From Chrysophaeum taylorii (Eukaryota > Sar > Pelagophyceae > Pelagomonadales > Pelagomonadaceae), in contig JAQMWT010000117.1 in the NCBI GenBank assembly GCA_029834535.1, forward strand, positions 1 to 64,000: a DNA stretch of 64,000 nucleotides, written 5' to 3'. Each line of letters opens with the position of its first letter. The first letter of the stretch is position 1. Below the pieces are notes generated by a model that was given only the letters and a program-made list of their open reading frames with translations, made no database searches and was not told the DNA's origin. Shown in pieces: positions 11,535 through 21,782 of this stretch. The translations under genes were made by a program, and so were the position numbers.

Positions 11535-12227
11535 AGCACTGGGCAAAGGTCCGAACAAATCAATACAAAGGACGGCGCAATCACCATCATACACCGGTTG
11601 CTGAAGCAGACCTGCTCTCTTTGGTTCAGGCGTACGAGCTTTCTTGCACACTATGCAACCAGCAATATAAGCACCCACCTCATTAGACATGTGGGGCCGC
11701 CAAAAACGTTCAAGTATCGACTGCACTGTACTTTGACGGCCCATGTGACAACCATTGAGAGGTGTGTCATGGTACAATCGGATGACGCGCGTCCGTAAAG
11801 TTCGGGGTGCGACTATCATCGGGTGCAAGTCAGGTGCGGCACGGTAGAGAACTCCTATCACCACTTGATAGCGATAATTGGCACCGTACCGACGAAGTGA
11901 ATGGCCCTGAGCCATGCGATATCGAATGTCCTCGCATGTAGCATCAGTGATCTGCCCTTTGGCTATCTCTTCCAAAGTCAAATTATCCGGAATCTTGTCG
12001 ATGTACTCTTGGTAATCATCGGCATCACGGAAAATACTAGGCTGGGTCTGCAGACGTTGCTTCTGACGTTGTTTCGTAGCATGTGACGTGACCAATTGCG
12101 TCGGATCATCGACGTCCTCTTCCTCTTCCTCCACAGGCAACTCAGTCGTAACAAACGACAGAATGACATGGCACCCAGGTAACGGTACTCCTTCATCATC
12201 GACAGGGCGAGGAGGTTCTTGGCACAC
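11535..12227 (-). pseudogene. Gypsy-A1 integrase, N-terminal part
   Basis: Encodes the HHCC zinc-binding domain (HMGRQSTVQSILERFW ... CIVCKKA) and the beginning of the core with its first Asp (CIDLFGPLP), then ends at the truncation. The DNG and NPAERVNR motifs present in Gypsy-A2 and D are missing. The upstream junction with RNase H contains a frameshift near 12230 relative to A2. Confidence 0.8.
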
Positions 12228-14164
12228 TAGATGCGCGGTTCAAGGGTTCACCAAACTCGTCCGTCTCGATGACATGATCTATAGGATTGCGAGAGAGACA
12301 GTCAGGGATACTCATTCCCGGCGACTTCCCTGGTTTGTAACCTAATTCAGGATCAAAATTGGCGAGCCGCATCGCCCATCGAGCCAACTGCCTAGACGAG
12401 TGCTTCGCCTTCCGCAAAAACGTCAAGTTGCGATAATCCGTTTCAAGGATCGTCTTGTGACCTTCGATATAAGAGCGGAAATGCTCAAGCGAAAGAATAA
12501 CTGCCAGGAGCTCTAGCCGGCGAGGCTCATAGTTCCGCATCTCTTTCGGCACAGCTCGGCTCCTATACTCAGTTACTTGTTCCTCTCGTGTCACCTTGCC
12601 GGTTTCGTCCTTGACTTCCACGAGCTGAAAAAATACGCGCCCAGACCATCCTTGGAAGCATCCGAGCGGATCTGAAAAGGAAGATCGTAGTCAGGGTGAT
12701 AAACTCCGCGAGAGTCCACCAAAGCTTCGATGGTCGCGTCCCATGCCTTTTGGCACTCAGGCGTCCACTCAAACTTAACGGCTTCAAGACACAATCGCCT
12801 AAGCGGCTCCACAATCTTCGAATAATTCTTCACATATCGGCGGCAATAGTTGCTCATACCAATGAAAGATCGAATCTGGGTCTTCGGGGACGTATTGGGC
12901 AACGTACCGGGAATCGGCATCTGCTGCAACGCTTTTATCGTCTTGGGATTCGGCTTCAAGCCTTCCGGAGTCGAAATATGTCCCAAAAACTCGATTTCTT
13001 CCTTGAGGAGGTGGAACTTCGAAGTTCGTCAACTATATCCTCGCTGTGCTAAATGGCATAACACTTCAATCAAAACTTGCAAATGTTGATGGAGTTCATC
13101 CGATCCCATAATAATATCGTCGACAAACGCGATCGAGTCCTTATACATCCATGTGGACAAATCGCTAGCCATCTGCTTACAAAAGAGAGCTCCTGCTGTT
13201 TTTACTCCTAGAGGCAAGCGCAATAAACTATGGGCACCAAGTGGACTAGCCATCGTAACGGCGTCCTGAGCAGCGGCGTCCAAACGTAAGTTATGACAAC
13301 CCCATCGAATATCAATGCACGTCCGCCAACGGCGCATGGCAAGAAAAGCCAAAGCATCATCTTGACGAATATTCGGCCAACTGTCATTGACCAGCTGATC
13401 ATTGAGCTGACGCAAGTCAACTGCAGCACGCAAAGCATTCGACGTCCCGGCCTCTGCTCCCTTCTTAGGCAGCATCAGTACAGGGAATCCCCACGGAGAG
13501 TTCACCGGTCGGATGACTCCATCGCGACACCACTCAGCGATCTGCTTTCTGAGACACTCGAGCTTTGCTGGCGTCAACCTATAAGGCGTCATCTTGATCG
13601 GTCGTGGGTTTGCGTCTTTAAAGCGTAAAGAAACCGGTGGCGAGTCCACGGGTTTCATAATCGGATCAAAGAAAGCACACGCGTATTGCACGCAATGGTT
13701 CAACATCATCTTCGGATCATCATCCAGATGCGGGTTGTCGGGAATTCCTAGATATCGAACAACCTTCTCGACTTCTTCCTTCGTCGGAGTTACAACTTTC
13801 ATCGCCTCATTGTCCTTGACGTGCTCCGGAGTCGCAGGTAACGGTACACCGCCCGCATCACGCGGCGCATCCTTCCATGGCACATCGAACTTTTCGTCGT
13901 ATTTGAACCTCACCTCAGGGTGGCTCTTATTGATCTTTTCACCTTTAACGCGCACATTCGGCTCGCTCCTTACTTTCGGCTCCTGTTCAGGTTCAGGATC
14001 CGGCGGAACGTCCACTTTTGAATGTCGGGGGGGGGCAGCAGAAAAGCATGAGCCGTCCCAGGCGCATCTGTTGGAAGCGGAAGCATAGGGACTTCTGGCG
14101 GTTCCCATTTAGTGGGATCCTGGAGATCATCTTTTGACACCCACTTATCGACACGAGTACGCAT
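12196..14164 (-). pseudogene. Gypsy-A1 reverse transcriptase and RNase H
   Basis: RT motifs read AAVDLRQLND (VDYRxLN type), CIDIRWGCHNL and IAFVDDIIMGS (FVDD active site). RNase H follows with RSDASKDGLGAY, LELLAVILSLEHF and LETDYRNL. Frameshifts relative to A2 occur near 13030 (RT to connection) and 12610-12630 (early RNase H). The Tyr of the usual GYHN motif is Cys. The N-terminal ~60 residues (VDKWVSKDDL) correspond to a linker also found after the methyltransferase of Gypsy-C. Confidence 0.85.
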
Positions 14165-14319
14165 TTAACAGCGGAATCTGTACGTGACGAAAGATGGTGT
14201 CGGAAATTCGCAAATACTGCTCAAAGGATCGATCTGTCGGGCTCAACGCGGTCGGCAGGACTTCGCCACTTTGGCGGAAACCTCTGGTCACGGAGTTGTG
14301 CAGATCGACTGCTAAAATC

Positions 14320-15140
14320 GCAAGAGTGTCTGGAGGGACGACAGACGCTAAATGTTTGAACGAATCTGTCTTATACAAGCTAGCCCAATCATGGTCCACC
14401 GGCATCGTGAGCAACTCGGCCGTCATCTCGAGAGTCAAAGGCTGAGTGTCCGAGCGATGCGGTCCCAAACGAAGAGGAACCCGCGTAACGGTGTAAGCCG
14501 TATCTGTTGCTTCTCGGGACGAGCCAAGATTATTCAGCTGGAGCAGGTGGCGTTCATGAGCATAACCTAAAGCTGCAGCAATTTTTTTTTTGCATGTTCA
14601 CACATGTCTTCGGAGCCTTTTGCAAGTGCAGTGGGTGACTGGAAACCAACAATCGCACGCGAGAGCTCATCAGAGTGGGCGTGATATCATGAAAATTGAC
14701 GACGTACACGTAAGGGTGTAAGCGCGCTATATAAGAAATAATGGACGCCTCCTGTTCGATCAGCCACATCATGAAGCCAGCCATTTTGCACAGCTTCATC
14801 GTCCAGTTAGTGGCCGTAACACCCTTGCCAACATCTCTGGATGTCAAGTTGCAGAGTGCGGAATGAACGCAGGGTGGAGACGCTATACACATCGACGATG
14901 ACCATTCCGCTTCAGGCAAATAAGCCTTGATCAATCGGAGGGTCGAGTCATATCGTCCGCAGAGCGTGTGCTGAACCACAGGTATCTTCGGAAAATTCTT
15001 CTGATGAACCTTGTTGGCAGCTGTTGAAGAGTCAAGAGCAAGGACGACTCGAAACGACGTCCCGCACAACTCGTTCGCTCGTTGCAGTCCTAAAGTACTT
15101 CCTCCGGCGCCGCTAAAGAGCATCACAACCTTGCGATACG
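14320..15140 (-). pseudogene. Cytosine-5 DNA methyltransferase domain of Gypsy-A1
   Basis: The family transfers a methyl group from S-adenosylmethionine to C5 of cytosine in DNA. Motifs in order: I, MLFSGAGGSTLGLQ (about 15120); II, LALDSSTAANKVHQKNFP; IV, IASPPCVHS with the presumed catalytic Cys (about 14870); VI position LIEQEAS, where ENV is usual; VIII, SSRVRLL; a target-recognition segment; IX, QPLTLEM; X, ASVVPPDTLAIL (about 14335). A frameshift at the T run near 14583-14592 separates motif VIII from the recognition region. It lies between protease and RT in the same polyprotein, so it is an element gene, not a host gene. The related domain in Gypsy-C supports the call. Confidence 0.85.
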
Positions 15141-16740
15141 TGATCGGCACCCAGTGGACCTTTTCAAACCTTCGGCGAATCTCGCCTTCTGTAACTTCTC
15201 GGCATTTCTTTTCCTCCTCGTCAGTTCGTCGGTCGAAATCGTCGTTACCGAGCGATTCTTGACGAGAATTCTTCTTCTTATCGGCAGAAGGAGACGCCTT
15301 CTGCACCGAGCTCAAAAGCATCGGTTCGGGAGCCGCATCGCCTTGAGTCAGATGGCTTGCGACCGAAACAGTGAATGATAGGTTAGCCTTGTTAGATTCG
15401 GCTTCACCATCCTTCGTTAAATCGTCGACCGTCTCAACATTCAGCTCGTCATCAAAACGAACAATATCGCCCAAAGCAAGGACTTCACCTTGAGTAATCA
15501 CGGTCGGCGCATCCTGGGTAGAGGATATCGCCACTCGAGCTGCGAACTTATCATGATCCTCAGGAGAAGAACACATTCCATCGACTACCCCGAGTTGCTC
15601 GTACCCAGAGGACGTAGCAACAAAAACTTGCCCGGTTTCCATGGGCTCTGAAAGAGCGACTGGCACGCAGTAGGTGCGCCCAGGCTCGACCTTCATCGTG
15701 CGCGCAGCATAGGCTATCACTTCATAGGCATCGCTGTTCGAACTTTGAGAAGGCGTAACTGGAGGGACTCCCCAAGTCGTCGAAGCTCCCGCTCGTTTCG
15801 GCGGTGGACGCTGGAGGTCTTCAATCTTGCACAAGCGAGCGTATACTCGGTGCTCAACTGTGCACAGGCTCTTTTGCATCGCATGGTGCTGTTGCCCATA
15901 AACCTGAACTACCACGGGATTGCGCTCGTCATAAGTTGTTCTGAACGTCAAAATCGGAGAATCGACTCGTCGATCCTGCACCTTTAACTTCTTGCGCCCA
16001 TAAGCGACTTGTGTGCGGAGAAACGCAATGCGATTTCGCGGGTAGTCCACTATGGCTCCCAACACCCGAATATCGCGCGCTCCCAGCAAAAATAGATGAT
16101 TAGTATCGGCGACAATAGCAACAACTGGAACGGCCACGTCGTCCGCAAGCGCAATCCACAATGCGACCCATTTGTGGATAGTCGTCTTGTTCAATCCTGA
16201 CCCGTACAGGGTGCGCTCGACTGGAAGATCGCCCCGGTCAAGGATGATGCTATCCTTTGCCAGTTTTTCGACCATCCCACGACAAATATAGGAGACATCA
16301 GCCATTCCATCCGCGCCTAAAGTCGTTGCGAACTTCGGCCCGTCTCGTCGTCTATAAATATGACCAACTATAAACGTAAGTGTACCAGGGTCCAGGCACC
16401 CGATGGTGATGAGGTCTTGCTCGGCCTTTTCCCCATCGCTCGGCGAAAGTGCAGTGTGATGACATCGCATCTCCGGTTTCGCATCGCCCGGTATCTGCAT
16501 CGTCACCGCTGCCATATCTGGCGTTCCACATCTCGCCGCTGAATCTATATTGGCGCTCGCCGCTTCGGCTGCTTCCTCATTCCCCAGCTTCGCTGACAAC
16601 AAAGTCTGACACTTCTCAATCGGAGGCACATATACTTCCTCCTTTATCTCTTCTGGCAATCGTCGTTTCTCGTCCATCAAATCGGACATTCCCGTCAACT
16701 TCTCCTCCATCGGCGCCGCTGTGATCTGCTCTGCTGCGAC
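15141..16740 (-). CDS. Gypsy-A1 retropepsin-like protease and linker
   Basis: Open in one frame with the methyltransferase. The protease-like domain spans about 16370-16010: TTLGADGMADVSYI aligns with the retropepsin active-site strand, LYGSGLNKTTI with the flap, and HLFLLGARDIRVLGAIVDY with the C-terminal ILG segment. The usual DTG/DSG is replaced by DGMAD; Gypsy-C has DGVAD, so the change is inherited. At about 15690-15430 a segment (VEPGRTYCVPVAL ... VITQGEVLALGDIV) resembles the beta-rich domain that follows protease in many gypsy elements. A charged Lys/Glu-rich linker leads to the methyltransferase. Confidence 0.65.
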
Positions 16741-16840
16741 CAAAACTGTATCGGCTAAAACACCGGCTAAAACGGTATCGGCTAAAACACCGGCTAAAAC
16801 GGTCTCAGCTAAAACGGTCTCGGCTAAAACGGTCTCGGGG
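16740..16840. repeat. 15-bp coding minisatellite in Gypsy-A1
   Basis: About seven imperfect units around CGGCTAAAACGGTCT, ending at a G run. On the - strand it encodes a pentapeptide-like repeat (TVLAE/TVLAD). Gypsy-A2 has a shorter version at about 54287-54333, so unit number changes between copies while the 15-bp period keeps frame. Confidence 0.8.
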
Positions 16841-17767
16841 GGGGGGCGTAGGAAAAGAAGACGTCGTCCCCGACGTCAACTCAGAAGGTCTAACGTCATC
16901 ATCGTGAACTGCCCTGCAAGACATGCACATTGACGAATGGGGGGACACTGGAACCTGCGGCGTGGGTTCGTCGGTCTCCGAATCTGGGTCTTCCCAGTAG
17001 TGCGGAGAATCCAAAGTAGCATCTGATATTGCTTCCACATACGATGTAGAAGGCCACCGAACGACCCGAGCGTTGGTGGTATTTTGCTCCTGTTGCAAAC
17101 GATGGCTGCTCATCACAGCGACATCGGCAACATCATCGGAGACTCGGGCGGGGCGCGCCGTCGGGTAAAAGACAACTCCCGACGATGGCGGCGCGTCGCA
17201 TAAAGATTGGAACGCGGAAGTAGCGCTCAAATGTCCCGAACTATCCTGATATCGACTTCCGTCATATTCGTCATCGTAATGTCGATGACGTCGGCGCCGG
17301 CGCGAATTGCGACTAGAGCTCCGGCGATGGCGGGGGTGGTTTGAGGAGTATTGGCCTTTCGATCAGGGCTCTGGCTTCGATGTCGGCGCGACGATCGTCT
17401 AGAAGGTGATCGTCCGTCTCGCTGTCGTGTAGAAAACGACGTACTATCCTTGATGCCTCTGACCTCGCTCACCATGGTCGCCATTGTGGTTCCAAGCTCG
17501 GTGAGGGCCGTTTCAATTTCATTAGAAGGCTCCGATCCGCGCGTGGCGTTCGCATGAGATGCATCATCACGCTTCTCCCTATCGGAACGCGATATGGGTT
17601 GCTTCTTCTGCTTTCGACTGCGCTTCCAGATCGCACAGTAATAACGGTCCGGATCGCGGTTGCAAACCACGCGATTTCCGTGTTCATCTTCATCATGGGT
17701 GGTCCATAAGAATCCGCAGTCCTTGTACGTCTTCTTGCACCACCAAGAAGGATCTCGTAAGATCAGC

Positions 17768-18133
17768 TTACCCTTACCCTGATCGCCGACTGCGGTTGTG
17801 ATGGAGGACGGTGCCTCATGAATCCTGAGCCTTGCGAGGGCATCCGCCCTCCCGGCGTAGGTTGGCACCTATTCGCCTCCCGGGCGGGCCGGTTGGCAGC
17901 CGGAACGTTCGCAGTGGGACGGGGTATGGCCGGGGGGCGAAGACGGAAGGTTATCGACGAGTTGGTTGTCAGTCACAACGCGGTCTCCTCGTCGCATGGC
18001 GACAAGCTTGATGGTCACTCTCCGCCGACCGACCTTTCGGCGCTCCTCGTCTACAGGCCCGTGATTCCGGACTGGCTCCTGTCGGTCCGGCCTGGCTCCC
18101 ATGCTCGGGAGAGGTCTGAAGTTAGTTAGTTAG
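17768..18133 (+). mobile_element. S4, full-length retroposon in Gypsy-A1 gag
   Basis: Starts with two telomere-like units (CTTACCCTTACCCTGATC) and ends GTTAGTTAGTTAG. The intact site in Gypsy-A2 (near 55270) shows that a few target bases were lost at insertion; no clean target duplication is visible. Strongly similar to S2, S3 and S7. Confidence 0.85.
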
Positions 18134-18991
18134 TATTCCCAGATGGCATATTGCTTAGCTTGTTGATCGGAGGCCATAGCTCGATCTCCCCGCCCTCGCG
18201 GCGGTTTATTCGATTTCGGATTAGGAGGGCCTTGATCCTTCTCCTACTCCATCAACGTTCGAAAATCGTTCTCGAGCCGCGTAATATGCGCCACCATCGA
18301 CTTAAAAGTCAAGTAACTATCAGGATGTCCGCTCCTCATAGTCCGCACACGGGTCCTCAACTCCTTGGATGTCAACCCACTGATAAGCTGGTCGATGATA
18401 TCGACATCATCCATCGTGCGGCTGGACACGGTACAAAAAGCCAGGGCTTCGGATTGAAACTTGGTACAATACGTCTGGACGTGCCGCTCCCCAGACTTCT
18501 TCGGAACTGAAGCCTGGGTGACCTTCCGCAGCTTGTCGAGCAGCTCCTGCTGCGTGCGCGGAGGTCGGCAAGTCGATCTAAAATAATCCAAAATCTTGTC
18601 GCAATACGTCTTGTTAAGACGACGGATACGACGAACCGAGGCTCCATGCTCTTCTTCATCGTCAGCATCCAACTTCAAGTAAAACGACGGACCGTGTGGT
18701 AACTCATCGCAGAGCTCCTCGTATTCTGTAAGTGTTCCTCAAAAATTGGTGCACCGTCGTCCCGTAGATGCACAGGTAGTAGGTAAAGTAATTTCTCGAC
18801 CGAGTAATGGTCATCTGCTAAAGTATGCATCATCGCCGCCGAATCCAAATTGAATTGCCGTTGGTCTCGGCCGTCGATGACGAGTTTAAAGTTGTCAGGC
18901 TTCAAACTGGAAGTGGGTCGGCGGGATCGGCTCAAGTTGCCCTTTTCGAAGGCGTTCGCTACCGTTTGCGATATTCCCCGCGATAATTCCC

Positions 18992-19386
18992 TAACCCTGC
19001 GATCGCTAAACCGTTGGTTGCGATGGAGGACGGCGCCTAACACGCTTGCTCCCTGCGGCGGCCCCGGCCGTCCCGGAGTGAGACGGTGCCTGCTCGCCTC
19101 CCGGGCTGGCCGGTTAGCACCCGGAAAGTCCGCACTGGGATGGGGTTCGCTCGGTTGGGCAGAACGCGACGGACAGGTCGATTGTTCGTGGACCAACACG
19201 TCCGCGGCCTGCGACGCTTTTGCACGACCTCGCACAAGACCGCGTGCAGTGGCGGTCCACCATCAACAAGTCCGTCCTCGTCCCTCGCCTCTGCCCCAAC
19301 TGCGTGATTTTCCTCTGTGATTCCGTACCGGCTCCTGCCGGTCCGGCCTGGCTCCCATGCTCGGGAGAGGTCTGAAGTTAGTTAGT
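18992..19386 (+). mobile_element. S5, diverged retroposon in Gypsy-A1 gag
   Basis: A more diverged and slightly longer copy (395 bp). Flanked by TAATTCCC at 18984-18991 and 19387-19394. The empty site is present in Gypsy-A2 near 56135 with a single TAATTCCC, confirming insertion with an 8-bp duplication. Confidence 0.9.
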
Positions 19387-20416
19387 TAATTCCCGTAAAA
19401 TTTTCGTACCTTCATTCTCAACTTCCGCCCTACCCTCAGTCTCCGTATCGACTCGGGGCGGAGGTTCATTCCCCGTTTCAGTGTTCCTTTCCGGTTCAGG
19501 CGGCCTCACGGGCGTTTCCAGTTCGGGTCGACTCGCGGGTCGTTCGCGGCTACTCTCCCGACGCGTACGTTCGGCTAACAATTCATCTCGTTCACGACGA
19601 AATCGTTCAACCTCTTCACGTAGGGTCTTCGAGGTCACAATCTCTTGCTGTAAAGCATCATTGAGCATATCAACTTATCGTCGAGCCGCTTCCTCTTTCG
19701 CTTCAGCCCTTTCACGAGCAAAAAGCTCCGCTAATCGTTCATTTTCGCGACGTCTCCGCTCGAGGTCTTCACGAAGTCGACTTCGGGCTGCAGATCCGCG
19801 CTCAATAGTAACACGCTCGCCACGGTCCTGAGTCGTTGGACTCAACGGCGAAAAAATGGCAGTATCCGGAGGCACATCAGGGGGCACGTCAGCAACGTCA
19901 ACTGCCTCGGCCTCTCTTACTTCACCTTCCTCGTGGCCTATCTCAGGGGCGGCGGGAAGAGCTGGAGGAGATTCTTCCTCACGCACGTCTGCGTTTATCT
20001 CCATACTGTATCAAATATCGATTAAGAATCTCGAAACACGTCCGGATCCGATCACTCGAAGTAATTCACGTTGATTCCAACAGCGCTATCTGTCGCTGTA
20101 AAAACAGCACTCGCGGAATTCCAATCCGCTGGCAATTCAAAAATGCCCGTGGGTAGCGATCCCACTCGCCAAACAGCTTCCACCGTTCAGCTATACTAAA
20201 ATCAATTCCCGGGAGAATGCGCTGCGATTTCCAACTCGCACGCGTGTTCGTCGTCACTCGGATCGTACGAACACAAACAACGTTCGCGTATATTCTCAAC
20301 GCAAACCGGTCCAATGGAACTCCGTGTGCTTGATCAGGGCGCACGTACAAATCCGGACCACGTAATACAACACGTACGGCAGCACTCGCTCGTCGGCGAC
20401 CGACATCATAGTCGCA

Positions 20417-20436
20417 CGATCTCGTGTACTCCACCA
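20417..20436 (-). promoter_or_regulatory. Candidate primer-binding site, Gypsy-A1
   Basis: On the - strand it starts TGGTGGAGTACACGAG four bases inside the LTR, as expected for a tRNA 3'-CCA primer. The same sequence and spacing occur in Gypsy-A2 (57161-57180). The tRNA is not identified. Confidence 0.5.
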
Positions 20437-20440
20437 CGCA

Positions 20441-20761
20441 TGGCGGCACAGAAAAACCTACCCGACCCCCGGGTGACAAAGGGGGTACTCACCGACTCGT
20501 CCTGGACCTCACTGAACGAGGAAAACACGGACGCGGGGTCGGACATGCTCGCCACACACCTTGCTCGCGCTCACCAAGCCTCTCAACAAGATGGAGAGAT
20601 GGATATGATAGCAAGAATACTACAAGAATACAGCAAGAATGCTTCTCACAAGAGAGAGGTATGATGTCACTAAGAAGATAGGGAAAGGTGTCCCGTTGAA
20701 CGGGCATCAAGCCTCGAGAGAGGGGGGGGGTAAGCCTTAGCGGCCAGGAGTTGCCGCCACA
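20441..20761 (-). repeat. 5' LTR of Gypsy-A1
   Basis: About 321 bp, closely matching both LTRs of Gypsy-A2. The + strand begins TGGCGGCAC and ends TTGCCGCCACA, so the ends are inverted. A G run near 20721 lies before the outer end. The outer edge meets Helitron H2 sequence at CGGCCTTTCCCGG. Confidence 0.85.
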
Positions 20762-21563
20762 CGGCCTTTCCCGGAGACGAGGCGTCGGAGTTCTTTTCGG
20801 CCGACTAAGTTGGGTCGGAAGACGACGCCTCGCTCTTTACAGTCGAGTTTTCAACTCCCTGACCACCAACGGCATGCTGACTTTGATCACGAGCTTAATA
20901 AAGTCTTCGCAACCTCGACCCGTCTCGCACGGCCTCTGCAACGGCACCCGATACATCATCGATCGTGTCGTGTCACCGAGGCTCCTCCAACCAGTATCCC
21001 TTAAGCCCCGCCGACGCCAAACGATCACCAAGAGGCAGGGGCAGACTTCCCGCAAGGTCGGCGTCCTCTTGCCCAAGCCCGTATTCTGCCACGTCCAGCT
21101 CTACGTGGCTCTCTGTCGAGTCGGCGACCCCGAGGATATCCTCTTCTGGGTCGAAGACTCCACCCTACCCCACACGTGCTGCGCAATACCGATAAGCCCC
21201 CTCCCGGCGTCTACACGCGCGCTGTAGGTGAACTTACTGGGACCAGGTGAACTTACTGAGGTTTGAGATTGGGACTAGGTGAATTTAGTGACCAGGCGAA
21301 CTTACTGGGACCAGGTGAACTTACTGGGGTTTTAAGAGTAAACGCAAAGGCTAGCCGCGTGTGCGGATCAAAGCAGCTTAGATGGGGGGGGTGAGAGCGA
21401 CGAGCTCGAAGGAGAGTGGGGTGAGTGGGTGTGAGCACGAGTGGGTTTACGCCGGGTTTGAGATTGGGACTAAGTCAACTAACTACCAGGTAAACTTACT
21501 GGGACCAGGTGAACTTACTAGGGCGAGAGATTGGGACTAGGTGAACTTACTGGCCTGCACTTG
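20762..21563 (+). mobile_element. H2, Helitron element, 5' part removed by Gypsy-A1
   Basis: Begins in the middle of the helicase remnant, where Gypsy-A1 ends, and runs to the family 3' end CCTGCACTTG. This copy best preserves the helicase segment HGLCNGTRYIIDRV, followed by ITKRQGQT and LPKPVFCHVQLYVALCRV, motifs near the C-terminus of Helitron/PIF1 helicases. Upstream, LRNLDPS is in another frame. It was originally joined head-to-tail with H3. Confidence 0.85.
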
Positions 21564-21659
21564 TGTGACAACTGGAATGAGGCGTTAGACTAGCGATAAG
21601 AGAATGACGTAGGGATACTGGATACGTGGTGCAGGGGTAAGTGTCATAGCTTCCTCACA
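21564..21659 (-). repeat. 3' LTR of Copia-2
   Basis: 96 bp, TGTGACAACT to TTCCTCACA on +. Two mismatches to the other LTR (positions corresponding to GGCG/AGCG and AGAATG/AGAGTG). Confidence 0.9.
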
Positions 21660-21782
21660 CAGGTGCTGGAAAAGAAAGAAAAGGAGAACGGGTAAGTGAG
21701 ACGCTCACAGAGGAGAAGCTTTGAGGAAGACGTCAATAGAGGCATTGTGGCAAGAAAGAAACAACAGAGATCAGGGCGAAGA

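Larger units (their letters stand above)
16841..20004 (-). pseudogene. Gypsy-A1 gag, broken by S4 and S5
   Basis: Starts at ATG 20004 (MEINADVREEE). Order: acidic N-terminus; long charged coiled coil (ERRRRENERLAELFARERAEAKEE); Pro/Glu-rich linker; capsid-like segment after S5 (PDNFKLVIDGRDQRQFNLD); zinc segment CGFLWTTHDEDEHGNRVVC; Arg/Ser-rich and acidic tail. Defects relative to A2: TAA in place of a Glu codon near 19675, S5 at 18992-19386, a frameshift near 18725, and S4 at about 17768-18133. Capsid and zinc assignments are by position and Cys/His spacing. Confidence 0.75.
11535..20761 (-). mobile_element. Gypsy-A1, Ty3/gypsy element with methyltransferase
   Basis: Reads right to left: LTR (20441-20761), primer-binding site, gag with coiled coil, capsid-like region and zinc segment, protease, cytosine-5 methyltransferase, RT, RNase H, start of integrase. 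The integrase is cut at about 11535 and no 3' LTR remains. S4 and S5 interrupt gag. A nonsense TAA near 19675 and several frameshifts show it is dead. The right LTR edge abuts the middle of Helitron H2, whose 5' part is missing, so the element inserted into H2. Aligning it with Gypsy-A2 defines the S insertion sites and the A2 deletion. Confidence 0.85.

Noticed and set aside
20066-20479. Leader ORF upstream of Gypsy-A gag, open also at 56813-57223 in A2
   Set aside because: No ATG in frame, starts inside the LTR and is not in frame with gag. An in-frame 3-bp difference between copies is interesting but insufficient.
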